Shown here piece by piece: positions 1 to 12,384 of a DNA stretch of 64,000 bases. The notes under the pieces are model-generated. The model was not told where the DNA came from. It saw only the letters and a list, made by a program, of their open reading frames with translations, and did not search any database. Position numbers and translations under genes: made by a program. This DNA is from Megachile rotundata (lineage: Eukaryota; Arthropoda; Insecta; Hymenoptera; Megachilidae): positions 2,108,001 through 2,172,000 of the forward strand of contig NW_027473317.1 in NCBI RefSeq assembly GCF_050947335.1. Reading direction: 5' to 3'. Position 1 is the first letter of the stretch. Every line of letters starts with the position of its first letter.

Positions 1-3000
1 GTGATTGTATGATTGTGATTGTATGATTGTGATTGTATGATAGTGATTGTGACATTGCGATTGTATGATTGCGAATGTATGATTGTGATTGTATGATTGT
101 GATTGTATGATTGTGATTGTATGATTTTAATTGTATGATTGTGATTGTATGATTGTGATTGTATGATTGCGTCTGTATGATTGTGATTGTATGATTTTGA
201 TTGTATGATTGTGATTGCATGATTGTGATTATATGATTGTGATTGTATGATTGTGATTGTATGATTTTAATTGAATGATTGTGATTGTATGATCGTGATT
301 GCATGACTGTGATTGTATGATTGTGTTTGTATGATTGTGATTGTATGATTGTGATTGTATGATTGTCATTGTATGAATGTGATTGTATGACTGTGATTGT
401 ATGATTGTGATAGTAAGATTGTGATTGTATGATTGTGATTGTATGATTGTGATTGTATGATTGTGATTGTATGATTGTGATTGTATGATTGTGATTGTAT
501 GATTTTATTTGTATGATTGTGATTGTATGATTGTGATTGTATGATTGTGATTGTATGATTTTGATTGTATGATTGTGATTGTATGATTGTGATTGTATGA
601 TTGCGATTGTATGATTGTGATTGTATGATTGTGATTGTATGATTGTGATTGTATGATTGTGATTGTATGATTGTGATTGTATGATTTTAATTGTATGACT
701 GTGATTGTATAATAGTGATTGTGACATTGCGATTGTATGATTGCGATTGTATGATTGTGATTGTATGACTGTGATTGTATGATTGTGATAGTAAGATTGT
801 GATTGTATGATTTTAATTGTATGATTGTGATTGTATGATTGTGATTGTATGATTGCGTCTGTATGATTGTGATTGTATGATTTTGATTGTATGATTGTGA
901 TTGCATGATTGTGATTATATGATTGTGATTGTATGATTGTGATAGTAAGATTGTGATTGCATGATTGTGATTATATGATTGTGATTGTATGATTGTGATT
1001 GTATCATTGTGATTGTATGAATGTGATTGTATGACTGTGATTGTATGATTGTGATAGTAAGATTGTGATTGTATGATTGTGATTGTATGATTGTGATTGT
1101 ATGATTGTGATTGTATGATTGTGATTGTATGATTGTGATTGTATGATTTTATTTGTATGATTGTGATTGTATGATTGTGATTGTATGATTGTGATTGTAT
1201 GATCGTGATTGCATGACTGTGATTGTATGATTGTGTTTGGATGATTGTGATTGTATGATTGTGATTGTATGATTGTCATTGTATGAATGTGATTGTATGA
1301 CTTTTATTGTATGATTGTGATTGCATGATTGTGATTGTATGATTGTGATTGTATGATTGTGATTGTATGATTGTGATTGTATGATTGTGATTGAATGATT
1401 GTGATTGTATGATTTTGATTGTATGATTGTGATTGCATGATTGAGATTGTATGATTGTGATTGTATGATTGTGATTGTATGATTATGATTATATGCTTGT
1501 GATTGTATGATTGTGATTGTATGATTGTGATTGTATGATTGCGTCTGTATGATTGTGATTGTATGATTTTGATTGTATGATTGTGATTGCATGATTGTGA
1601 TTATATGATTGTGATTGTATGATTGTGATTGTATGATTTTCATTGTATGATTGTGATTGTATGATCGTGATTGCATGACTGTGATTGTATGATTGTGTTT
1701 GTATGATTGTGATTGTATGATTGTGATTGTATGATTGTCATTGTATGAATGTGATTGTATGACTGTGATTGTATGATTGTGATAGTAAGATTGTGATTGT
1801 ATGATTGTGATTGTATGATTGTGATTGTATGATTGTGATTGTATGATTGTGATTGTATGATTGTGATTGTATGATTTTATTTGTATGATTGTGATTGTAT
1901 GATTGTGATTGTATGATTGTGATTGTATGATTGTGATTGTATGATTGTGATTGTATGATTGTGATTGTATGATTTTGATTGTATGATTGTGATTGCATGA
2001 TTGAGATTGTATGATTGTGATTGTATGATCGTGATTGTATGATTGTGATTATATGATTGTGATTGTATGATCGCGTTTGTATGATTGTGATTGTATGATT
2101 GTGATTGTATGATCGTGATTGTATGATCGTGATTGTATGATCGTGATTGTATGATCGTGATTGTATGATCGTGATTGTATGATCGTGATTGTATGATCGT
2201 GATTGTAGGATTGTGATTGTATGATTGTGATTGTATGACTGTGATTGTATAATAGTGATTGTGAGATTGCGATTGTATGATTGCGATTGTATGACTGTGA
2301 TTGTATGATTGTGATAGTAAGATTGTGATTGTATGATTGTGATTGTATGATTGTGATTGTATGATAGTGATTGTGACATTGCGATTGTATGATTGCGAAT
2401 GTATGATTGTGATTGTATGATTGTGATTGTATGATTGTGATTGTATGATTTTAATTGTATGATTGTGATTGTATGATTGTGATTGTATGATTGCGTCTGT
2501 ATGATTGTGATTGTATGATTTTGATTGTATGATTGTGATTGCATGATTGTGATTATATGATTGTGATTGTATGATTGTGATTGTATCATTGTGATTGTAT
2601 GATTGTGATTGTATGATTGTGATTGTATGATTTTAATTGTATGATTGTGATTGTATGACTGTGATTGTATAATAGTGATTGTGAGATTGCGATTGTATGA
2701 TTGCGATTGTATGATTGTGATTGTATGATTGTGATTGTATGATTGTGATTGTATGATTGTGATTGTATGATTTTAAATGTATGATTGTGATTGTATGATT
2801 GCGATTGTAGTATTGCGATTGTATGATTGTGATTGTATGATCGTGATTGCATGACTGTGATTGTATGATTGTGTTTGTATGATTGTGATTGTATGATTGT
2901 CATTGTATGAATGTGATTGTATGACTTTTATTGTATGATTGTGATTGTATGATTTTAATTGTATGACTGTGATTGTATAATAGTGATTGTGATATTGCGA

Positions 3001-3403
3001 TTGTATGATTGCGATTGTATGATAGTGATTGCATGACTGTGATTATATGATTGTGTTTGTATGATTGTGATTGTATGATTGTGATTGTATGATTGTCATT
3101 GTATGAATGTGATTGTATGACTTTTATTGTATGATTGTGATTGCATGATTGTGATTGTATGATTGTGATTGTATGATTGTGATTGTATGATTGTGATTGT
3201 ATGATTGTGATTGTATGATTGTGATTGTATGATTGTGATTGTATGATTTTATTTGTATGATTGTGATTGTATGATTGTGATTGTATGATTGTGATTGTAT
3301 GATCGTGATTGCATGACTGTGATTGTATGATTGTGTTTGGATGATTGTGATTGTATGATTGTGATTGTATGATTGTCATTGTATGAATGTGATTGTATGA
3401 CTT
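1..3403 (+). repeat. Mosaic satellite segment without a clean long repeat unit
   Basis: This stretch holds the same variant monomers as the rest of the array: gattttaattg, gcgtctg, gacttttattg, the pair gatagt/aagatt, and gacattgcg. They are arranged as partial, overlapping copies rather than a regular higher-order unit. The segment ending near 3379 resembles the one ending near 1279, offset 2,100 bp (150 monomers). It contains a seven-monomer GATC ladder at 2109-2206. I see no gene here. Confidence 0.8.
2109..2206 (+). repeat. GATC ladder, 7 monomers
   Basis: Seven consecutive ATGATCGTGATTGT monomers put GATC and a CpG every 14 bp. The ladder is followed by gtaggattg. Confidence 0.95.
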
Positions 3404-4649
3404 TTATTGTATGATTGTGATTGCATGATTGTGATTGTATGATTGTGATTGTATGATTGTGATTGTATGATTGTGATTGTATGAATGTGATTGTATGACT
3501 TTTATTGTATGATTGTGATTGTATGATTGTGATTGTATGATTGCGATTGTATGATTGTGATTGTATGATTGTGATTGTATGATTGTGATTGTATGATTGT
3601 GATTGTATGATTGTGATTGTATGATTTTAATTGTATGACTGTGATTGTATAATAGTGATTGTGACATTGCGATTGTATGATTGCGATTGTATGATTGTGA
3701 TTGTATGACTGTGATTGTATGATTGTGATAGTAAGATTGTGATTGTATGATTGTGATTGTATGATTGTGATTGTATGATAGTGATTGTGACATTGCGATT
3801 GTATGACTGCGAATGTATGATTGTGATTGTATGATTGTGATTGTATGATTTTAATTGTATGATTGTGATTGTATGATTGTGATTGTATGATTGCGTCTGT
3901 ATGATTGTGATTGTATGATTTTGATTGTATGATTGTGATTGCATGATTGTGATTATATGATTGTGATTGTATGATTGTGATTGTATCATTGTGATTGTAT
4001 GATTGTGATTGTACGATAGTGATTGTGACATTGCGATTGTATGATTGCGATTGTATGATTGTGATTGTATGACTGTGACTGTATGATTGTGATTGTATGA
4101 TTGTGATTGTATGATTGTGATTGTATGACTGTGATTGTATGATTGTGATTGTATGATAGTGATTGTGATATTGCGATTGTATGATTGCGATTGTATGATT
4201 GTGGTTGCATGACAGTGATTGTATGATTGTGTTTGTATGATTGTGATTGTATGATTGTGATTGTATAATTGTCATTGTATGATTGTGATTGTATGACTTT
4301 TATTGTATGATTGTGATTGTATGATTGTGATTGTATGATTGTCATTGTATGAATGTGATTGTATGACTTTTATTGTATGATTGTGATTGCATGATTGTGA
4401 TTGTATGATTGTGATTGTATGATTGTGATTGTATGATTGTGATTGTATGATTGTGATTGTATGATTGTGATTGTATGATTGTGATTGTATGATTTTATTT
4501 GTATGATTGTGATTGTATGATTGTGATTGTATGATTGTGATTGTATGATCGTGATTGCATGACTGTGATTGTATGATTGTGTTTGGATGATTGTGATTGT
4601 ATGATTGTGATTGTATGATTGTCATTGTATGAATGTGATTGTATGACTT
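3404..4649 (+). repeat. 1,246-bp higher-order repeat, copy a
   Basis: This is an 89-monomer unit. The same order of variant monomers restarts at 4650, 5742 and 6988. Copy a matches copy c (5742) closely, including a plain gattgtg monomer at the site where copies b and d carry gatggtg. The unit includes the gtttgg variant monomer, gacttttattg monomers, gtacgatag, and the gatagt/aagatt pair. Confidence 0.85.
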
Positions 4650-5741
4650 TTATTGTATGATTGTGATTGCATGATTGTGATTGTATGATTGTGATTGTAT
4701 GATTGTGATTGTATGATTGTGATTGTATGAATGTGATTGTATGACTTTTATTGTATGATTGTGATTGTATGATTGTGATTGTATGATTGCGATTGTATGA
4801 TTGTGATTGTATGATTGTGATTGTATGATTGTGATTGTATGATTGTGATTGTATGATTGTGATTGTATGATTTTAATTGTATGACTGTGATTGTATAATA
4901 GTGATTGTGACATTGCGATTGTATGATTGCGATTGTATGATTGTGATTGTATGACTGTGATTGTATGATTGTGATAGTAAGATTGTGATTGTATGATTGT
5001 GATTGTATGATTGTGATTGTATGATAGTGATTGTGACATTGCGATTGTATGACTGCGAATGTATGATTGTGATTGTATGATTGTGATTGTATGATTTTAA
5101 TTGTATGATTGTGATTGTATGATGGTGATTGTATGATTGCGTCTGTATGATTGTGATTGTATGATTTTGATTGTATGATTGTGATTGCATGATTGTGATT
5201 ATATGATTGTGATTGTATGATTGTGATTGTATGATTGTGATTGTATGATTTTATTTGTATGATTGTGATTGTATGATTGTGATTGTATGATTGTGATTGT
5301 ATGATCGTGATTGCATGACTGTGATTGTATGATTGTGTTTGGATGATTGTGATTGTATGATTGTGATTGTATGATTGTCATTGTATGAATGTGATTGTAT
5401 GACTTTTATTGTATGATTGTGATTGCATGATTGTGATTGTATGATTGTGATTGTATGATTGTGATTGTATGATTGTGATTGTATGAATGTGATTGTATGA
5501 CTTTTATTGTATGATTGTGATTGTATGATTGTGATTGTATGATTGCGATTGTATGATTGTGATTGTATGATTGTGATTGTATGATTGTGATTGTATGATT
5601 GTGATTGTATGATTGTGATTGTATGATTGTGATTGTATGATCGTGATTGCATGACTGTGATTGTATGATTGTGTTTGGATGATTGTGATTGTATGATTGT
5701 GATTGTATGATTGTCATTGTATGAATGTGATTGTATGACTT
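4650..5741 (+). repeat. 1,246-bp higher-order repeat, copy b (1,092 bp, rearranged)
   Basis: This copy is 78 monomers long, 11 fewer than its neighbours. After about 5220 it skips the part with gtatcattg, gtacgatag and gactgtgactg found in copies a and c and joins a gattttatttg monomer. It then repeats a gtttgg/gacttttattg section (gtttgg near 5337 and again near 5673). The length change is therefore a deletion plus a partial duplication, all in whole monomers. It carries gatggtg at 5121, shared with copy d. Confidence 0.8.
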
Positions 5742-6987
5742 TTATTGTATGATTGTGATTGCATGATTGTGATTGTATGATTGTGATTGTATGATTGTGA
5801 TTGTATGATTGTGATTGTATGAATGTGATTGTATGACTTTTATTGTATGATTGTGATTGTATGATTGTGATTGTATGATTGCGATTGTATGATTGTGATT
5901 GTATGATTGTGATTGTATGATTGTGATTGTATGATTGTGATTGTATGATTGTGATTGTATGATTTTAATTGTATGACTGTGATTGTATAATAGTGATTGT
6001 GACATTGCGATTGTATGATTGCGATTGTATGATTGTGATTGTATGACTGTGATTGTATGATTGTGATAGTAAGATTGTGATTGTATGATTGTGATTGTAT
6101 GATTGTGATTGTATGATAGTGATTGTGACATTGCGATTGTATGACTGCGAATGTATGATTGTGATTGTATGATTGTGATTGTATGATTTTAATTGTATGA
6201 TTGTGATTGTATGATTGTGATTGTATGATTGCGTCTGTATGATTGTGATTGTATGATTTTGATTGTATGATTGTGATTGCATGATTGTGATTATATGATT
6301 GTGATTGTATGATTGTGATTGTATCATTGTGATTGTATGATTGTGATTGTACGATAGTGATTGTGACATTGCGATTGTATGATTGCGATTGTATGATTGT
6401 GATTGTATGACTGTGACTGTATGATTGTGATTGTATGATTGTGATTGTATGATTGTGATTGTATGACTGTGATTGTATGATTGTGATTGTATGATAGTGA
6501 TTGTGATATTGCGATTGTATGATTGCGATTGTATGATTGTGGTTGCATGACAGTGATTGTATGATTGTGTTTGTATGATTGTGATTGTATGATTGTGATT
6601 GTATAATTGTCATTGTATGATTGTGATTGTATGACTTTTATTGTATGATTGTGATTGTATGATTGTGATTGTATGATTGTCATTGTATGAATGTGATTGT
6701 ATGACTTTTATTGTATGATTGTGATTGCATGATTGTGATTGTATGATTGTGATTGTATGATTGTGATTGTATGATTGTGATTGTATGATTGTGATTGTAT
6801 GATTGTGATTGTATGATTGTGATTGTATGATTTTATTTGTATGATTGTGATTGTATGATTGTGATTGTATGATTGTGATTGTATGATCGTGATTGCATGA
6901 CTGTGATTGTATGATTGTGTTTGGATGATTGTGATTGTATGATTGTGATTGTATGATTGTCATTGTATGAATGTGATTGTATGACTT
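5742..6987 (+). repeat. 1,246-bp higher-order repeat, copy c
   Basis: This full 89-monomer copy is almost identical to copy a at an offset of 2,338 bp and to copy d at 1,246 bp. A difference from d is the monomer at about 6213 (gattgtg here, gatggtg in d). Confidence 0.85.
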
Positions 6988-7919
6988 TTATTGTATGATT
7001 GTGATTGCATGATTGTGATTGTATGATTGTGATTGTATGATTGTGATTGTATGATTGTGATTGTATGAATGTGATTGTATGACTTTTATTGTATGATTGT
7101 GATTGTATGATTGTGATTGTATGATTGCGATTGTATGATTGTGATTGTATGATTGTGATTGTATGATTGTGATTGTATGATTGTGATTGTATGATTGTGA
7201 TTGTATGATTTTAATTGTATGACTGTGATTGTATAATAGTGATTGTGACATTGCGATTGTATGATTGCGATTGTATGATTGTGATTGTATGACTGTGATT
7301 GTATGATTGTGATAGTAAGATTGTGATTGTATGATTGTGATTGTATGATTGTGATTGTATGATAGTGATTGTGACATTGCGATTGTATGACTGCGAATGT
7401 ATGATTGTGATTGTATGATTGTGATTGTATGATTTTAATTGTATGATTGTGATTGTATGATGGTGATTGTATGATTGCGTCTGTATGATTGTGATTGTAT
7501 GATTTTGATTGTATGATTGTGATTGCATGATTGTGATTATATGATTGTGATTGTATGATTGTGATTGTATCATTGTGATTGTATGATTGTGATTGTACGA
7601 TAGTGATTGTGACATTGCGATTGTATGATTGCGATTGTATGATTGTGATTGTATGACTGTGACTGTATGATTGTGATTGTATGATTGTGATTGTATGATT
7701 GTGATTGTATGACTGTGATTGTATGATTGTGATTGTATGATAGTGATTGTGATATTGCGATTGTATGATTGCGATTGTATGATTGTGGTTGCATGACAGT
7801 GATTGTATGATTGTGTTTGTATGATTGTGATTGTATGATTGTGATTGTATAATTGTCATTGTATGATTGTGATTGTATGACTTTTATTGTATGATTGTGA
7901 TTGTATGATTGTGATTGTA
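6988..7919 (+). repeat. 1,246-bp higher-order repeat, copy d (truncated at its 3' end)
   Basis: This copy follows copy c monomer for monomer to about 7917. It then departs: copy c continues into gattgtcattg, while here plain monomers lead to gatggtg and atgtttgtg. It carries the gatggtg variant at 7459, 2,338 bp from its partner in copy b at 5121. Confidence 0.8.
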
Positions 7920-8632
7920 TGATGGTGATTGTATGATTGTGATTGTATGTTTGTGATTATATGATTGTGATTGTATGATTGTGATTGTATGATTGTGATT
8001 GTATGAGTGAGATTGAATGATTGGGATTGTGTGATTGTGATCGTATGATAGTGATTGTATGATAGTGATTGTGACATTGCGATTGTATGATTGTGATTGT
8101 ATGATTGTGATTGTATGATTGTGATTGTATGATTGTGATTGTATCATCGTGATTGTATGATCGTGATTGCATGATTGTGATTGTATGATTGTGATTGTAT
8201 GATTGTGATTGTATGATTTTAATTGTATAATTGGGATTGTATGATTGGGATTGTATGATTGTGATTGTGTGATTGTGATTGTATGATTGTGATTGTATGA
8301 TTGTGATTGTATGATTGTGATAGAATGATTGCGATTGTATGACTGCGATTGTATGATTGCGATTGTATGATTGTGATTGTATCATTGCGTTTGTATGATT
8401 GCGATTGTATGATTGTCATTGTATGATTGTGATTGTATGATCGTGATTGTATGATCGTGATTGTATGATCGTGATTGTATGATCGTGATTGTATGATCGT
8501 GATTGTATGATCGTGATTGTATGATCGTGATTGTATGATTGTGATTGTATGACTGTGATTGTATAATAGTGATTGTGACATTGCGATTGTATGATTGCGA
8601 TTGTATGATTGTGATTGTATGTTTGTGATTGT
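7920..8632 (+). repeat. Diverged copy of the 16.0-16.75 kb module
   Basis: The order gatggtg, atgtttgtg, gagattgaatg, gggattg, gatcgtatg, gatagaatg, gcgtttg, then a GATC ladder resembles 16,022-16,752 and 22,336-23,066. It has private changes such as gagtgagattg near 8005 and a gtgtgattg near 8028. This links the short-HOR part of the array to the long-HOR part. No gene is visible. Confidence 0.7.
8437..8534 (+). repeat. GATC ladder, 7 monomers
   Basis: Seven consecutive gatcgtg monomers, preceded by gcgtttg and gtcattg monomers and followed by gactgtgattgtataatag. Confidence 0.95.
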
Positions 8633-10354
8633 ATGATTGTGATTGTATGATTGCGACTGTATGATTGTGATTGCATGATTGTGATTATATGATCGTGATT
8701 ATATGATTGTGGTTGTATGATTGTGATTGCATGATTGTGATTGTATGACCGTCATTGTATGATTGTGATTGTATGATTTTAATTGTATGATTGTGATTGT
8801 ATGATTGTGATTGTATGATCGTGATTGTATGATCGTGATTGTATGATTGTGATTGTATGATTGTGATTGTATGACTGTGATTGTATAATAGTGATTGTGA
8901 CATTGCGATTGTATGATAGCGATTGTATGATTGTGATTGTATGAGTGTGATTGTATGATTGTGATAGTAAGATTGTGATTGTATGATTGCGATTGTAAGA
9001 TTGTGATTGTATGATTGTGATTATATGATTGTGATTGTATGATTTTAATTGTATGATTGTGATTGTATGATTGTGATTGCATGATTGCGACTGTATGATT
9101 ACGATTGTATGATTGTGATTGTATGACTGTGATTGTATGATTGTGATTGTATGATTGTGATTGTATGATTGTGATTGTATGACTGTGATTGTATGACTGT
9201 GATTGTATGATAGTGATTGTGATATTGCGATTGTATGATTGCGATCGTATGATTGTGATTGCATGACTGTGATTATATGATTGTGTTTGTATGATTGTGA
9301 TTGTATGATTGTGGTTTTATGATTGTCATTGTATGAATGTGATTGTATGACTTTTATTGTATGATTGTGATTGCATGATTGTGATTGTATGATTGTGATT
9401 GTATGATTGTGATTGTATGATTGTGATTGTATGATTGTGATTGTATGATTGTGATTGTATGATTTTGATTGTATGATTGTGATTGCATGATTGAGATTGT
9501 ATGATTGTGATTGTATGATTGTGATTGTATGATTGTGATTGTATGATGGTGATTGTATGATTGTGATTGTATGATGGTGATTGTATGATTTTGATTGTAT
9601 GACTGTGATTGTATGATTGTGATTGTATGATTCAGATTGTATGGTTGTGGTTGTATGATTGTGATTGTATGATTGTGATTGTATGATTGTGATTGTATGG
9701 TTGTGAATGTATGATTGTGATTGTATGATTGTGATTGTATGATTGTGATTGTATGATCGTGATTGCATGACTGTGATTGTATGATTGTGTTTGTATGATT
9801 GTGATTGTATGATTGTGATTGTAGTATTGCGATTGTATGATTGTGATTTTATGATCGTGATTGCATGACTGTGATTGTATGATTGTGTTTGTATGATTGT
9901 GATTGTATGATTGTGATTGTATGACGGTCATTGTATGAATGTGATTGTATGACTTTTATAGTATGATTGTGATTGTATGATTGTGATTGTATGATTGTGA
10001 TTGTATGATTGTGATTGTATGATTGTGATTGTATGATTGTGATTGTATGATTGTGATTGTATGATTGTGATTGTATGATTGTGATTGTATGATTGTGATT
10101 GTATGATTTTAATTGTATGATTGTGATTGTATGATCGTGATTGCATGACCGTGATTGTATGATTGTGTTTGTATGATTGTGATTGTATGATTGTGATTGT
10201 ATGATTGTCATTGTATGAATGTGATTGTATGACTGTGATTGTATGATTGTGATAGTAAGATTGTGATTGTATGATTGTGATTGTATGATTGTGATTGTAT
10301 GATTGTGATTGTATGATTGTGATTGTATGATTGTGATTGTATGATTGTGATTGT
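8633..10354 (+). repeat. 1,722-bp higher-order repeat, copy 1
   Basis: This is a 123-monomer unit. It starts one plain monomer before a gcgactg monomer at 8647, and the match begins again at 10,369. Contents in order include gattatatgatcgtg, a gaccgtcattg monomer, gatagcgattg, gagtgtg, the gatagt/aagatt pair, the CAG/GGTTGTGG pair at 9627, and gacggtcattg. Near 9110 it reads attacgattg where copy 2 has attgcgattg. Confidence 0.9.
9627..9654 (+). repeat. CAG/GGTTGTGG monomer pair (copy 1)
   Basis: Two adjacent variant monomers, ATGATTCAGATTGT then ATGGTTGTGGTTGT, used here as a marker. The first changes GT to CA; the second raises G content. Confidence 0.95.
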
Positions 10355-12090
10355 ATGATTGTGATTGTATGATTGCGACTGTATGATTGTGATTGCATGA
10401 TTGTGATTATATGATCGTGATTATATGATTGTGGTTGTATGATTGTGATTGCATGATTGTGATTGTATGACCGTCATTGTATGATTGTGATTGTATGATT
10501 TTAATTGTATGATTGTGATTGTATGATTGTGATTGTATGATCGTGATTGTATGATCGTGATTGTATGATTGTGATTGTATGATTGTGATTGTATGACTGT
10601 GATTGTATAATAGTGATTGTGACATTGCGATTGTATGATAGCGATTGTATGATTGTGATTGTATGAGTGTGATTGTATGATTGTGATAGTAAGATTGTGA
10701 TTGTATGATTGCGATTGTAAGATTGTGATTGTATGATTGTGATTATATGATTGTGATTGTATGATTTTAATTGTATGATTGTGATTGTATGATTGTGATT
10801 GCATGATTGCGACTGTATGATTGCGATTGTATGATTGTGATTGTATGACTGTGATTGTATGATTGTGATTGTATGATTGTGATTGTATGATTGTGATTGT
10901 ATGACTGTGATTGTATGACTGTGATTGTATGATAGTGATTGTGATATTGCGATTGTATGATTGCGATCGTATGATTGTGATTGCATGACTGTGATTATAT
11001 GATTGTGTTTGTATGATTGTGATTGTATGATTGTGGTTTTATGATTGTCATTGTATGAATGTGATTGTATGACTTTTATTGTATGATTGTGATTGCATGA
11101 TTGTGATTGTATGATTGTGATTGTATGATTGTGATTGTATGATTGTGATTGTATGATTGTGATTGTATGATTGTGATTGTATGATTTTGATTGTATGATT
11201 GTGATTGCATGATTGAGATTGTATGATTGTGATTGTATGATTGTGATTGTATGATTGTGATTGTATGATGGTGATTGTATGATTGTGATTGTATGATGGT
11301 GATTGTATGATTTTGATTGTATGACTGTGATTGTATGATTGTGATTGTATGATTCAGATTGTATGGTTGTGGTTGTATGATTGTGATTGTATGATTGTGA
11401 TTGTATGATTGTGATTGTATGGTTGTGTATGTATGATTGTGATTGTATGATTGTGATTGTATGATTGTGATTGTATGATCGTGATTGCATGACTGTGATT
11501 GTATGATTGTGTTTGTATGATTGTGATTGTATGATTGTGATTGTAGTATTGCGATTGTATGATTGTGATTTTATGATCGTGATTGCATGACTGTGATTGT
11601 ATGATTGTGTTTGTATGATTGTGATTGTATGATTGTGATTGTATGACGGTCATTGTATGAATGTGATTGTATGACTTTTATAGTATGATTGTGATTGTAT
11701 GATTGTGATTGTATGATTGTGATTGTATGATTGTGATTGTATGATTGTGATTGTATGATTGTGATTGTATGATTGTGATTGTATGATTGTGATTGTATGA
11801 TTGTGATTGTATGATTGTGATTGTATGATTGTGATTGTATGATTTTAATTGTATGATTGTGATTGTATGATCGTGATTGCATGACCGTGATTGTATGATT
11901 GTGTTTGTATGATTGTGATTGTATGATTGTGATTGTATGATTGTCATTGTATGAATGTGATTGTATGACTGTGATTGTATGATTGTGATAGTAAGATTGT
12001 GATTGTATGATTGTGATTGTATGATTGTGATTGTATGATTGTGATTGTATGATTGTGATTGTATGATTGTGATTGTATGATTGTGATTGT
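10355..12090 (+). repeat. 1,722-bp higher-order repeat, copy 2 (one monomer longer)
   Basis: This copy is nearly identical to copy 1 at an offset of 1,722 bp until a run of plain monomers at 11,685-11,838. There it holds 11 plain monomers where copy 1 holds 10, and the offset becomes 1,736 bp. A substitution in the ggttgtg monomer near 11,428 (ggttgtgtatg versus ggttgtgaatg) is private to this copy. Past 12,090 plain monomers lead into gattttatttg. Confidence 0.88.
11349..11376 (+). repeat. CAG/GGTTGTGG monomer pair (copy 2)
   Basis: Same pair 1,722 bp after copy 1. Confidence 0.95.
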
Positions 12091-12314
12091 ATGATTGTGA
12101 TTGTATGATTGTGATTGTATGATTTTATTTGTATGATTGTGTTTGTATGATTGTGATTGTATGATTGTGATTGTATGATTGTGATTGTATGATTGTGATT
12201 GTATGATTTTATTTGTATGATTGTGATTGTATGATTGTGATTGTATGATTGTGATTGTATGATCGTGATTGCATGACTGTGATTGTATGATTGTGTTTGT
12301 ATGATTGTGATTGT
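12091..12314 (+). repeat. Linker into the long higher-order repeat
   Basis: This stretch holds plain monomers, two gattttatttg monomers (12,121 and 12,207), gtgtttg, a gatcgtgattgcatg and another gtgtttg. The part from about 12,121 matches 18,505 onward at 6,384 bp, so the long repeat family starts a little before the GATC ladder used here as its marker. No gene is visible. Confidence 0.7.
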
Positions 12315-12384
12315 ATGATCGTGATTGTATGATCGTGATTGTATGATCGTGATTGTATGATCGTGATTGTATGATCGTGATTGT
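12315..12384 (+). repeat. GATC ladder, 5 monomers (long-repeat marker)
   Basis: Five gatcgtg monomers after gtgtttg, ending in gtaggattg. This type marks each copy of the first long repeat. Confidence 0.95.

Noticed and set aside
3396..3412. AATAAA poly(A)-signal-like words on the minus strand in gacttttattg and gattttatttg monomers, often next to the stop of an antisense frame
   Set aside because: The word and the TAA both result from the same G-to-T changes in a repeated variant monomer. With no gene upstream there is nothing to support a real 3' end.
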